The notes beneath the pieces were generated by a model. That model saw nothing but the letters and a program-made list of their open reading frames with translations, had not been told where the DNA came from and did no database searches. A stretch of DNA of 64,000 nucleotides, taken from contig JAWKHS010000003.1 of the NCBI GenBank assembly GCA_041394705.1, forward strand, positions 496,001 through 560,000. Reading direction: 5' to 3'. The stretch comes from Vicinamibacterales bacterium. GTDB taxonomy: Bacteria > Acidobacteriota > Vicinamibacteria > Vicinamibacterales > UBA2999. Positions 26,216-35,341 of the stretch are shown here, piece after piece; within the stretch, counting starts at the first letter, position 1; each line of letters opens with the position of its first letter. Made by a program: the position numbers and the translations under genes.

Positions 26216-26367
26216 TCTCTGCCTCCTGCCCTGTTCGTTGACGCGACCGCGCGTCGCGCACCGATTCTAGGCCAGGAACGGCGTGGCCGACTCTAGGTCG
26301 ACCGAAGCCGATCGGCCTTCGGCGGAAAAGGCACTTGGCGGGCCATGTCTGAGCGCGTGAACGCCCC

Positions 26368-26396
26368 TTGCATCGCTTTACAAAAGCTAGTATATA
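26368..26396 (+). promoter_or_regulatory. Promoter TTGCAT-17-TATATA for the SpoVG-like gene
   Basis: TTGCAT at 26368-26373 and TATATA at 26391-26396 are 17 bases apart, in a short AT-rich patch inside GC-rich DNA. The spacer/-10 junction contains TACTAGC on the minus strand (26386-26392), the heptamer seen at three other upstream regions of the element. The segment acgtatcgta follows immediately and resembles the second half of the 19-bp motif at 31265. Confidence 0.55.
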
Positions 26397-26525
26397 TCAC
26401 GTATCGTAGCCGCGCATGCGCCCCCAGGGCCGTGCGTCCCGCCCACGTTCGCCGGCGTGCACATCCACCCGCGCGAACCGTCAGCCGCCGCCGTCGGTCC
26501 AGCCCTCGGCGGTCTTGGAGGACCC

Positions 26526-26843
26526 ATGTCCAAGCAGAAAGGCGAACTCGTGTCCGTGAAGATCATCCCCAACGACAAGGGCGCTCCCGCAGGGAAGCTC
26601 GCAGATGCGGAGGTGATCTTCGACGGGGAAGCCGGTCCGTTCAGCGGACTGAAGTTGTGTGGCTTCTCCGTGTGGGAGCGTCGCGGCGCCATGAACGTGA
26701 CGTTCCCGGCCCGGCAGTACTCCGTGAATGGAGAGCGCCGGAGCTACGCGCTGCTCCGCCCGGTGGCGGATGCCAACGCACAGGAGGCGATCAAGCAGTG
26801 CATCCTCGACGCGTACAGCCGCCTCGAGGTGCACGCCGACTAG
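26526..26843 (+). CDS. SpoVG-like small protein, first of two paralogues
   Basis: 105 residues from the ATG at 26526. The sequence NDKGAPAGKLADAEVIFDG ... FSGLKLCGFSVWERRGAMNV ... VTFPARQYSVNGERRSYALL has the strand pattern of SpoVG-type RNA/DNA-binding proteins. It aligns along its length with the protein at 37573-37887. Both genes sit in the accessory part of the element. A strong hairpin terminator follows. SpoVG proteins bind nucleic acid; the role on the element is unknown. Confidence 0.6.
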   Translation: MSKQKGELVSVKIIPNDKGAPAGKLADAEVIFDGEAGPFSGLKLCGFSVWERRGAMNVTFPARQYSVNGERRSYALLRPVADANAQEAIKQCILDAYSRLEVHAD

Positions 26844-26853
26844 TCGCTTCGGA

Positions 26854-26890
26854 CCACCAGGCGGGCGGGCTAAGCCCCCCCGCCTGGTGG
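26854..26890 (+). terminator. Hairpin terminator after the SpoVG-like gene
   Basis: Perfect 12-bp arms ccaccaggcggg (26854-26865) and cccgcctggtgg (26879-26890), followed by a weak pyrimidine run (gtcccttgtt). Confidence 0.75.
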
Positions 26891-26963
26891 GTCCCTTGTT
26901 CCGCAGGACGTTCGTCAGGGTGCGCGTCGGTCGACCCGACGCCTGAACACGCGAGGACACGTC

Positions 26964-28085
26964 ATGGAGACTGCGACCCGCTTCGCCGACCAACCCGCCA
27001 CGTTCGCGCCTGCCGCTCCGTCGGACGCGTCGAACGCGCCAGCGCTGTCCGTCACGGCCACGTTCGTGCTCTCCGAGGACGGCCGCAAGGCAGCGCTCCT
27101 CGAGGGACGCGACGGCAGGGCCGTGCAGAGCGTGACGCTGCAGGTGCCGGCGAGTCGATTGCACCTCGTGTCGGTGGACCGCGAGGGCGTGGCGCGGCTG
27201 CGCCTGCGTCCGCGATTCGAGCTGGACGCCGACGAGCGCGTGCAGCGGGTGGACGCGGCGCCGGTCTACGACGTCCCGCCTACAGTGGAGGAACTGTTCC
27301 GCGCCGCCGCTCGAAACCATGAACTCGAGGCGGCGTACCACGCCTCGCGGCAGTCCGCCGTCGACAGGCGGCTGGAGGGGGAGCGCGACGTCCGGCTCAG
27401 CGCCGCCGAGCGGTTCATGGCGGACAAGACGGCGCGCGCGGTGCCGCATCCGCCGCCGACGGCCAGGTCGTGCATGCTGGTCACGCCGCAGGGGCGGTTG
27501 CGGTTCGACGTCCGTTCAGACGTCGGCTTGGCCAAGGACGTACCCGCGGAGGCGCATCGCCGGTTCCGCGCGGATCAGCGGACGAGGGCGGAGAAGAACA
27601 AGGCCGACCGTGCAGCTCAGCTCGCGGTGCACCAGGAGAAGAAGCGGTTCATTGCAGCCTGGATCGCCGAGCTCGGCACCGACGAGCAACGCGAGCGGCA
27701 CGCTGCGGGGCTGCTGCCGATGGCAGAGGCGATCGAGGCGATAACCGACCACGCCTTCGCAGCGCTTGCGTCGATGCCTCGCTACGTGCTGGACGGCGCC
27801 GACCGCCTCCGACGCGCGATGCCCGACCTCGGTGCGGCAGTCATCCACCCTGGCGCGCTCCGCGTTCAGAGCGAGGATGCCCAGACCGCTACGGCGGAGC
27901 AATTTGCGCTCGTGCGAGAGATCCAATCGCTGGTGCCTGCTGCCTCGGTGGTGCTCCGCCGGCATCGGATCACGGTCGCCACGGGCGCGCCGGCGCCAAC
28001 AGTCGTGGCCTTCGGCGTGCTGGTCAGCCAGAAGCGGGGCGTTGTGCTCCTGCGACGGGAGTTCGCCGTGCTGAATGCACAGTGA
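26964..28085 (+). CDS. Conserved element protein of unknown function
   Basis: 373 residues. The N-terminal 130 residues form a beta-type domain (ALSVTATFVLSEDGRKAALL, VTLQVPASRLHLVSVDREG). A helical stretch rich in Arg/Glu/Ala follows (ERFMADKTARAV; RRFRADQRTRAEKNKADRAA), probably a coiled coil. The C-terminal 100 residues are again mixed (LPMAEAIEAITDHAFAAL; SVVLRRHRITVATG). No catalytic motif is recognised. It lies between the terminator and the defence-type helicase, which is convergent. Confidence 0.45.
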   Translation: METATRFADQPATFAPAAPSDASNAPALSVTATFVLSEDGRKAALLEGRDGRAVQSVTLQVPASRLHLVSVDREGVARLRLRPRFELDADERVQRVDAAPVYDVPPTVEELFRAAARNHELEAAYHASRQSAVDRRLEGERDVRLSAAERFMADKTARAVPHPPPTARSCMLVTPQGRLRFDVRSDVGLAKDVPAEAHRRFRADQRTRAEKNKADRAAQLAVHQEKKRFIAAWIAELGTDEQRERHAAGLLPMAEAIEAITDHAFAALASMPRYVLDGADRLRRAMPDLGAAVIHPGALRVQSEDAQTATAEQFALVREIQSLVPAASVVLRRHRITVATGAPAPTVVAFGVLVSQKRGVVLLRREFAVLNAQ

Positions 28086-28113
28086 CTTGTCCGCACCGTT
28101 GGCGGGAGCGTTG

Positions 28114-31059
28114 CTAGGTTTGCGAGTGCTCGATGTACCCTGAGCGGGACCGCACGCTGCTGTAGAACAAATCGGACACCAGCGCTTGTCCAGGGCTCGC
28201 TAGCCACTGCCACAGCTCAGGCTGAGTGAGGTGTCCCTCGCAATGCCGTAGTAGAGCCTCAGCGAAATCGCCGCTCTCGACGACACACAGCCTTGCACAC
28301 TCCGCAATGACCGGCGCTACCGCAGGATCGACCCCGGGATGGCAGAGCGTGACGCAAGACGCGTCCTTGTATCCGTGAACCTCAGACGCGCTCAGAACTT
28401 CGACAGCCGAGTTGTAGGGAACGAGGTTGGCGCCGAGCTTCGACTTCAGCTCGACCACAAGCGGCGGAGACCCGGACAGGCGGACCAAGTAGTCCGGTGC
28501 CCCTGTCCTCTTCCCGTCGTCGAGCCGCTCGAACGCGATGCCGACGGTCTGAAGGGCCTCCTCGAATGCCTCCTCGAAGTCGTCGCCGACCGCTGCGTGA
28601 AACCGTGCCACTAGATCGACCTGCGGGCAGCGCGCGGCGCGGCGCATCTGCCTCTCGCATGCCTGCCGCCGAATAGCGCCCTTCCAGTCGCGACAAGCGT
28701 CGCGAAGCCAGTTCGCCTTGACCTTCGCAGCGGGCTTGGCTTTGGCAAACACCCGGCAGCGAGCGGAGTCCGCATCCGCCGACCCGAGCATCATCCGCTC
28801 CGGCGTCGAAAGCCCTTCCGCTCGCAGCGCGAGAATCTCGCTTCGCGTCAGGCGGTAAGTCGGGTTCGCCTTCGGAACCTGAGGCAGCCACAGGACATCA
28901 TCCGGCAGGCCTTCCGCGATGCGAGCACAGAAACGTCGCATCATCCTTGGTAGCTTCGAAAGGGCTCGGAGCGTCGCAGGCTGTTCCACTAGTGCGCGCG
29001 GTCTCTCGGCTGGCAACACGCGACCATCCGCGGCTGCCACTGCAATCGCGGCCATTCCGTGAAGGCACCACGCTAGGTCACGGAACAGATCTCGCAGCAT
29101 GCCAGCGCTCAGGTCTGGCAGCCGGTCTTCTAGGCTTCTTAGAGCCTCGCCATGAATCCAATCCAAGGAAAGCTTGGCACCATTGTGCGGCGGCGAATCC
29201 GCGGCCAGTTCGCGTGCGGACACAAAGCCACCGAAGTCGGCTGCCGTTGCCAGACCCCTCTTGGCGAGTGGATAGGGCAGGAACCGCGTCGGCGATCGAC
29301 CGCCTAGCGGACGAAACTCTGGACTCTTCAGGCACGTGGCGAACAGAACCAACGCCAACCGGTCGACGTCGCCGACCGACGCTTTTGATGGCAGCAGCAT
29401 GGCAAGCGCCACCGCTTGTTCGGCAAGGAACCGCAGCATGTGGACGCCTGTCTCAGGCAGTAGCCCGCTCTGCGCCACGGCTTTTCCAAAGGGCGTTGCT
29501 ACGAGAGGTCCGTGGTTCGCCTCCGCTAGCAGTCCCTCGTGAACCAAGTCGTCAATGGATTCCGAGAGTGCGGACTTCCAGTGCGCGAGGCCAGTGCGGT
29601 TCCTGGCTGCTTCGCGACTCCCACTGAACGTTCCGAAGATCACAGTCTCGACTTCTCCACGGCTCGCGCAGAGTTGAGACGACACCAGCTGCAGAGCAAT
29701 CTGGCCGAATCTGTCAGGATCGATTCTGGGTTCTAGCGGCGTCAGGTTGTCCAGCGCCAAGTACGTTCGTGCGATTGACAGAGTGTCGGGCCCGGCCATG
29801 AAGATCACTCGTCCCAGGCCATGCTCGTATCCCATTCGTCCCACGCGACCCGCCATATTGTGGAAGTCGCCATGCTCAATCGGAGTACGAGCACCGCGCG
29901 CGCTGTCCCACCGCTGCCAGTCCGCAAAGATCGCCGTGCCAAAAGGGAAGTGAACGCCTGCTGCAAGCGTCGACGTCGCGAACACGACGTCGATGCGCCG
30001 CTGCAGAAGCATCCCTTCGACGATTGCGCGCTCGGCTTCGGTTAAGTCCGCGCTGTGAACGGCTACGCCACCGCGGAGTATTTTCGCCAAGAGAACGTTG
30101 GCGGCGGTTTCTGGTAGTTCGTCGAACGCGAGCGGCAATTGGCCCTCTGGGGTGCTGCGTGACCGTGCCTGCCGCAAACCGACGAAGCGTTGCGCGAGGC
30201 CGTACGTGTCGGCCTTGCGCATACAGAAGACGATGACAGGTTTCTGCGCCTCCCGGTCATTTAGAACGTGCTGAAGCACAGCGACAGCATCTGGCCACAC
30301 ACCACCAGGGACGGCGCGCTCCTCAGGGGCGGCCTCTGCATATTCAGACCGCGCAACGAGCATTCGGTCAGGCGTCCAGCACTCGTACTGCAGATGCTTT
30401 TCGCGTTGTGGCTGATGGACGAGCGACACGTTCAGCCATTCGGCCAGGGCCTCGGCATCTCTGCGCTGAAGAACGGCAGACAATCCTATGAACTGCCCAC
30501 AGCCGGCATTGCGAATGAGCGTCAGTAGGATTTCGACATCTCGGCCGCGGTGAAGGTCTCCGACGAGCTGTATCTCGTCGCAAACGATGACGGCGCGGCG
30601 AGCGGTTCGAGGCAGCCCGGCCGAGCACAATAGAGCCAGGTACTTCTCGTACGTCGCTACCAGAAGTCGAGCACTGAGCGGATCGGTTCGACTACTTCCG
30701 GTCGCATCGACGACCTCGTCGCCAGTTGCCATGACGAGCGCGCTCCCGTCGTTGGCCAAGAACGGCAACAGCAGGCTCCGCTGAAAGTCCTCGAACTTCT
30801 GCCGAGCGAGTGCTCGATGCGTTACCAGATACACGACTGGCTTGCCGCCAGAGAGTCCTGTGACCATTCCCCACAGCGCGACCTGCGTCTTTCCCGTTGA
30901 CGTTGGCGACACGACTAGAACACTTTCGCCCTTTCCAACACCTGCGGAGAGGGCCTCGAACTGAACATCAGTGATCGAGAATGCGTCGCCATCGCGGAAG
31001 ACGAGGGTTGCGATCACATCGTCTGGCAGGCCATGGTGCGGCGGGAGCTGGTCTTTCAT
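28114..31059 (-). CDS. Superfamily-2 helicase fused to PD-(D/E)XK nuclease, Hna-like defence protein
   Basis: 981 residues, ATG at 31059. Helicase motif I is SPTSTGKTQ (Lys57), motif II is DEIQ at 161-164, and motif VI is in AGRVGRMGYEHGLGRV. The layout is that of Ski2/Hel308-type helicases. The middle third is helical. The last 130 residues contain APDYLVRLSGSPPLVVELK, a PD-(D/E)XK pattern with Asp856, Glu870 and Lys872. A single-protein helicase-nuclease of this size matches the described Hna abortive-infection phage-defence proteins. The family match is by architecture, not by alignment. It stands alone among accessory genes of the element, as defence cargo often does. Confidence 0.7.
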   Translation of the reverse strand: MKDQLPPHHGLPDDVIATLVFRDGDAFSITDVQFEALSAGVGKGESVLVVSPTSTGKTQVALWGMVTGLSGGKPVVYLVTHRALARQKFEDFQRSLLLPFLANDGSALVMATGDEVVDATGSSRTDPLSARLLVATYEKYLALLCSAGLPRTARRAVIVCDEIQLVGDLHRGRDVEILLTLIRNAGCGQFIGLSAVLQRRDAEALAEWLNVSLVHQPQREKHLQYECWTPDRMLVARSEYAEAAPEERAVPGGVWPDAVAVLQHVLNDREAQKPVIVFCMRKADTYGLAQRFVGLRQARSRSTPEGQLPLAFDELPETAANVLLAKILRGGVAVHSADLTEAERAIVEGMLLQRRIDVVFATSTLAAGVHFPFGTAIFADWQRWDSARGARTPIEHGDFHNMAGRVGRMGYEHGLGRVIFMAGPDTLSIARTYLALDNLTPLEPRIDPDRFGQIALQLVSSQLCASRGEVETVIFGTFSGSREAARNRTGLAHWKSALSESIDDLVHEGLLAEANHGPLVATPFGKAVAQSGLLPETGVHMLRFLAEQAVALAMLLPSKASVGDVDRLALVLFATCLKSPEFRPLGGRSPTRFLPYPLAKRGLATAADFGGFVSARELAADSPPHNGAKLSLDWIHGEALRSLEDRLPDLSAGMLRDLFRDLAWCLHGMAAIAVAAADGRVLPAERPRALVEQPATLRALSKLPRMMRRFCARIAEGLPDDVLWLPQVPKANPTYRLTRSEILALRAEGLSTPERMMLGSADADSARCRVFAKAKPAAKVKANWLRDACRDWKGAIRRQACERQMRRAARCPQVDLVARFHAAVGDDFEEAFEEALQTVGIAFERLDDGKRTGAPDYLVRLSGSPPLVVELKSKLGANLVPYNSAVEVLSASEVHGYKDASCVTLCHPGVDPAVAPVIAECARLCVVESGDFAEALLRHCEGHLTQPELWQWLASPGQALVSDLFYSSVRSRSGYIEHSQT

Positions 31060-31253
31060 GAATGGCGGGATCTACCGTATCGCAGTTCGCGGCATCGCGT
31101 GGCAAGCCGAGCGCCTCAGTCCCCCTCGCCGTGACTTCGGGAATCGGCTTGAGTCGGCGTTTGCAGCCGCCTGCGGTGGGTCGCCATGTCTCTGGGCGAG
31201 TGGCCCTCAGCCTAGGCTAGGCAGCGGCGTGACCAACGCCTTGGGTGTAGGCC

Positions 31254-31282
31254 TTGACAGCGAATACTAGCAAGCGTATCGT
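31254..31282 (+). promoter_or_regulatory. Promoter TTGACA-17-TATCGT of the DUF932 gene
   Basis: TTGACA at 31254-31259 and TATCGT at 31277-31282, 17 bases apart. The 19-bp motif TACTAGCAAGCGTATCGTC (31265-31283) covers the spacer and the -10; it is the near-twin of the motif upstream of the trb operon. A purine-rich ribosome-binding site (GAAAGGAG) precedes the gene start at 31386. Confidence 0.65.
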
Positions 31283-32167
31283 CTGAGGTATTCACCGTGG
31301 CCGCCCTGGCCACCCCTCCTCGTCGCCCGACGCGGAGCTTCCACCCACGATCGCTGCCCTCAGGGCACGTTGAAAGGAGCACCCCATGCATGGGAGTGGT
31401 GTGTCTGCTGTCACCGCGTACTCCGCCCGCCGGGAATGGGCCCGCCGCCCACCCGATGAGCGCTATGCCAGCGTCCAAGCTCTCCACGAAGCGGCGCGCG
31501 CCAGGCGCCACCGCATCCAGGAGCGCACCACCATTGCCGGAAATCTGAAGGTCGAGGCCGGCCCCGACGATTCGCTCGCCCTCCGCGACGAATCGCACCG
31601 CGTCTCGTCCTTGACCAACTGGAGCTTCGAGCAGCTTGCGGGCATCGCTGGCGCGCCGCCGAAGTATCTCCAGACCCTGCCCGCGCCGATCGCGGCCGAC
31701 GCGATCAACTTCGGGCTGGGGCGTCAGCGTCGCGAGCAGCACGCGCTGTTCGTCGACCGCGACGCGTGGACCGTGCACGCGATCACCTCGCCGAGGTACG
31801 CGCGCGTCCACCACGACGAGCTGACCAGCCGGGTGCTCGACCTCATGCCCCAGCACCCCGCCTGGTCGTTGCCGCTCGGCTACAAGGACGGCGTCTACGG
31901 TGCCGAACGCGTTCCGTCCGGTGCCTACCTGGGAGATCGAGACATGTTCCTGTTGCTCGTGGACGGCAACCGTGACCTCGACGACCCGACCGATACGTCG
32001 CACGCTGGACTCTTCCGCGGGTGGGCCTGATCCGATCCCGTGGACGGGTTGAGTCAGTCGGATCAGTCGTCGTTCGTCAACGGTCGTAGCAAGTCTACAG
32101 GCGCTTGGCGGCGGTCGGGTCAAGTCGGGTGGCTGGAACGGGATGCCGCCGAGCGCCCCTCGAGCGC

Positions 32168-33020
32168 TTACGCGGCTGCACGAACGTTCAGACTCGGCCG
32201 AATGATCTGACCGAGCGTCGAATGACGCCGCCGTTGGTTGTGACACCTCCGGTAGTCGAAAACCTCCATCTTCGCTTCGGCGTAGCTGCCGAACCGATCG
32301 GCGAGCTCGCTCTTGACCGTCGAGAAGAAGCTCTCCGGGACGGCGTTGTCGTGGCAGTTGCCGCGGCGGCTCATACTGCAGATGATGCCGCGCGCGCCAA
32401 GGCCGGATGGTAGTCCTCACTGGCATACGTGCAACCCTGGTCGGAGTGAAAGAGCAGCCCTGCGCTGGGGGCAGCGTCGCTTCGGCCATCTCCAGCGCCC
32501 GAAGCGTCAGGTGGCGATCGTTGACGGCACTGAGTGCCCACCCAACGACAAAGCGTGAGAAGAGGTCGAGGATCACGGCGAGATACAGCTTGGCGCTCTC
32601 GCCGATCACGAACTCCGTGGTGTCGCCGGCCCACCGCTGATTCGGCGCGTCGGCCGTGAACTGCCGGTCGAGCAGATTATCGGCGACCGGCTGGTCATGG
32701 TCGCTCATCGTGGTCCCTTTGAACCGTTTGCGCGGGCGGGCCTTCAGGCCCTCTTCCTGCATCAGGCGGGCCACCCGCTTCTTGCTCACGGGCTCCCGGG
32801 CGTCCTGCAGGTCGCCGTAGATCCGCGGGCTGCCGTAGCGCGCCTTGTGCGCGTCGAACGACGCGTGGATCAGCACTTTCAGCTGCCGGTCGCGTGCCGC
32901 GTGCGCCGACTCGGGTCGGCCACGCCAGGCGTAGTAGCCGCTCGGCGTCACGCCCAGCCAGCGGCACAACTTGCGGACGGGATGATGAGCCTTCTCCGCG
33001 TGGATCCACGCAAACTTCAC
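32168..33020 (-). pseudogene. IS3 transposase orfB (integrase core), two apparent frameshifts
   Basis: The first frame gives HTH_21 and the start of the rve domain (RQFTADAPNQRWAGDTTEFV, AVILDLFSRFVVGWALS). At about 32458 one base appears lost, and the neighbouring frame continues GLLFHSDQGCTYASEDYHPA. At about 32390 a second loss shifts to MSRRGNCHDNAVPESFFSTV and the C-terminus. With two bases restored the DDE core is complete. Both lesions are single-base losses in GC runs, so a sequence error is possible. Confidence 0.85.
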
Positions 33021-33334
33021 CGGTGGTCTTTCGCGAAGAAGGCCGCGGCTTTTTTTAAGACGTCGCGCTCCGCCCGCAACTCGCGGACCTCCCGGCGCAG
33101 CCGCGCCAGCTCCTCGCGCTCGACGCCGATGAGACCCGTCCGCCCCTTGGTGCGATCGGCGGCGGCCTTGCGGACCCAGTCGGCCAAGGCGGACGGGGTC
33201 AGATCCAAGTCGCGGGCCACGGCACCGACCGTCTTGCCCTCGTCCAGGACCAGTCGTACGGCCCCCGCTTTGAACTCCTCAGTGAACTGCCGGCGCAGGC
33301 GGCGCCCCGGCTTCGGCTCGGACATGCGGGACAT
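33017..33334 (-). CDS. IS3 transposase orfA
   Basis: 105 residues from an ATG at 33334 (an earlier start at 33361 is also open). HTH_Tnp_1 domain: RRQFTEEFKAGAVRLVLDEG ... LTPSALADWVRKA, then a leucine-type coiled coil (LARLRREVRELRAERDVLKK). Near its end is an A7-G tract (33050-33056 on the minus strand) with the downstream orfB one frame back, the standard set-up for -1 programmed frameshifting into the OrfAB transposase. Confidence 0.88.
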   Translation of the reverse strand: MSRMSEPKPGRRLRRQFTEEFKAGAVRLVLDEGKTVGAVARDLDLTPSALADWVRKAAADRTKGRTGLIGVEREELARLRREVRELRAERDVLKKAAAFFAKDHR

Positions 33335-33805
33335 CGTATCCACCTTTCGGAACGTGTCCACGAAACCGGATCAAGCCCACGGGTTCATCCTGCGGAACAG
33401 CGACGTCGGTGCCGCCGCCCTCACCCTGGATGTGTTCTTGTTCCGGTGCGCCGGTCAAACCGGCATGGTGTCGTGAATGCAAGAGTCATACGGTGAAGGA
33501 CCAGCAATCCACACCGGCCTCGCGCCGTGCGGTGACGTCCGTAAGGGCGGCGCCGAAGCGTCGGCAGAGGTACGGGCGGGCCAGGTATTGAGCCGCGAAA
33601 GGAACTCACTCCAGGGTGCCGACGCCGTCGGAATGGGCGGAAGGCCACGCCTGGTGCGTCGCTATCGCGAGACGCCCCAGGACCCTGCGCGGTCGGAGAC
33701 CCTGTGCACGCTCGGAAACACCATGCGCGGGAACCGGGAGGTCCTGGAGTTGTCCACGGGAGATGGTCCCGTGGACCGTGTCGGGAAGCCGAAAGGCGCA
33801 CGCCG

Positions 33806-35341
33806 ATGACGTACGACCCCAGGACGTCGGACCGCTCTGTAGTACCGACGAAGCCGCCGAACGACGCCAGGCGACTGGCCGAGGAGGGGGTGGAGGGAAG
33901 GGAGCGGGCCAAAGGAAACCCGCGTCAGCAAAACGCGTCCCGGACACCGAGCCGGGTAGACGCGCCCAGTGCGCTGGAGCGGGTACGGCAAGCAGCAAGA
34001 CGGGATAGGAAGATGCGGTTCACCGCGCTCTTGCACCACGTGTACGACGTGACGCGCTTGCGAGCGGCGTTCTTCGCGTTGAAGAAGAACGCGGCGCCTG
34101 GCGTCGACGGCGAGACGTGGCAGCACTACGAGCAGGCCCTGGACGCCAACCTCCAGGACCTCTCAGAGCGGCTGAGGCACGGAGCGTACCGAGCGAAGCC
34201 GGTCCGGCGGGTGTACATCCCGAAGGCTGACGGGCGGCAACGGCCGCTCGGCGTGCCCACGCTGGAAGACAAGGTCGTCCAGCGGGCCACAGTCGAGGTG
34301 CTGAACACCATCTACGAGACCGACTTCCTCGGCTTCTCCTACGGATTCCGACCGGGGCGCAGCCAGCATCACGCGCTGGACGCCCTCTACATCGGCATCC
34401 CGACGAAGAAGGTGAGCTGGGTGCTCGATGTGGACATCCGGGCGTTCTTCGACACCATCGACCACGGATGGCTCTGCAGGTTCCTCGAGCACCGCATCGC
34501 GGACCGACGCCTCGTGCGGCTCATCCAGAAATGGCTGAACGCCGGGGTGTTGGAGGAGGGTACGCGTAAACGCGTGGAGGAGGGGACGCCGCAAGGCGGC
34601 AGCGTCTCGCCATTGCTGGCGAACGTGTACCTCCACTACGTGTTCGACCTGTGGGTCCACGCATGGCGTCAGAAGCACGCACGCGGCGAGGTGATCGTCG
34701 TGCGCTATGCCGACGACATCGTGCTGGGATTCCAGGTCAAGTCGGACGCCGTGCGATTTCGGGCGGACCTCGCGGAGCGTTTCGCGAAGTTCCACTTGGA
34801 ACTGCATCCCGAGAAGACGCACTTGCTCGAATTCGGCGCGTTCGCGGCCGAGCGACGGCAGGCGCGTGGCTCGAGAAAGCCGGAGACGTTCAACTTCCTG
34901 GGCTTCACGCACATCTGCGGGAGGAAGAGGAATGGGCAGTCGACCGTGCTGCGGCACACGATGCGCAAGCGGCTGCAAGCGAAGCTGCACGAGGTGAAAG
35001 CCGAACTGCGGCAGCGCAAGCACCACCCTCTCCGCGAGCAAGGCGCGTGGTTGCGTAGCGTCGTCGGCGGGCACATACGGTACTACGGCGTGCCGACGAA
35101 CGACGCCGCGCTCTACACGTTCCGCTTCCAGGTAGCGAGGCTCTGGTTTCGTACGCTGCGGCAACGAAGCCAGCGTCATCGCCTCCCCTGGGCGCGGATG
35201 CGGGGGCATGTCGACCGATGGCTGCCGCCCGCACGTGTCTGTCATCCGTACCCGTTCGAGCGTGCTTGGCGTCACCACCTGAGGCAGGAGCCGGATGCGG
35301 GAAATCCGCACGTCCGGATCTGTGGAGGGGGTGCTCAGTGA
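33806..35341 (+). CDS. ltrA: Group II intron reverse transcriptase/maturase
   Basis: 511 residues from the ATG at 33806 (other starts up to 33704 are open). RT motifs: KKNAAPGVDGETW, YIPKADGRQRPLGVPTLEDK, FGFSYGFRPGRS-type FSYGFRPGRSQHHALDAL, GTPQGGSVSPLLAN and the catalytic RYADDIVLGF (YADD at about 301-304), all intact. The C-terminal maturase (X) domain is present (HPLREQGAWLRSVVGGHIRY...). There is no HNH endonuclease domain. The reading frame runs through intron domain V (translated as EPDAGNPHVRICGGG) before stopping. The protein helps splicing and drives retrohoming. Confidence 0.92.
   Translation: MTYDPRTSDRSVVPTKPPNDARRLAEEGVEGRERAKGNPRQQNASRTPSRVDAPSALERVRQAARRDRKMRFTALLHHVYDVTRLRAAFFALKKNAAPGVDGETWQHYEQALDANLQDLSERLRHGAYRAKPVRRVYIPKADGRQRPLGVPTLEDKVVQRATVEVLNTIYETDFLGFSYGFRPGRSQHHALDALYIGIPTKKVSWVLDVDIRAFFDTIDHGWLCRFLEHRIADRRLVRLIQKWLNAGVLEEGTRKRVEEGTPQGGSVSPLLANVYLHYVFDLWVHAWRQKHARGEVIVVRYADDIVLGFQVKSDAVRFRADLAERFAKFHLELHPEKTHLLEFGAFAAERRQARGSRKPETFNFLGFTHICGRKRNGQSTVLRHTMRKRLQAKLHEVKAELRQRKHHPLREQGAWLRSVVGGHIRYYGVPTNDAALYTFRFQVARLWFRTLRQRSQRHRLPWARMRGHVDRWLPPARVCHPYPFERAWRHHLRQEPDAGNPHVRICGGGAQ
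35288..35320 (+). ncRNA. Group II intron domain V
   Basis: The 33-base hairpin starts GAGCCGGATGCGG and ends CGTCCGGATC. Its lower stem GAGCCGGA/TCCGGATC and upper stem TGCGG/CCGCA surround a GAAA-type tetraloop. This is the catalytic core of the intron ribozyme. It lies inside the maturase reading frame. Confidence 0.85.

Larger units (their letters stand above)
32022..33379 (-). mobile_element. IS3-family insertion sequence with cggg target duplication
   Basis: Ends are TGGGCCTGATCCG (from 32022) and its near-complement (tip at 33379); the inverted repeat extends through CGTGGAC. The tetramer cggg flanks both ends (32018-32021 and 33380-33383). The element is 1358 bp. It carries orfA and orfB in the usual overlapping arrangement on the minus strand and sits in the DUF932 gene after the GLFRG codons. 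Confidence 0.92.
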
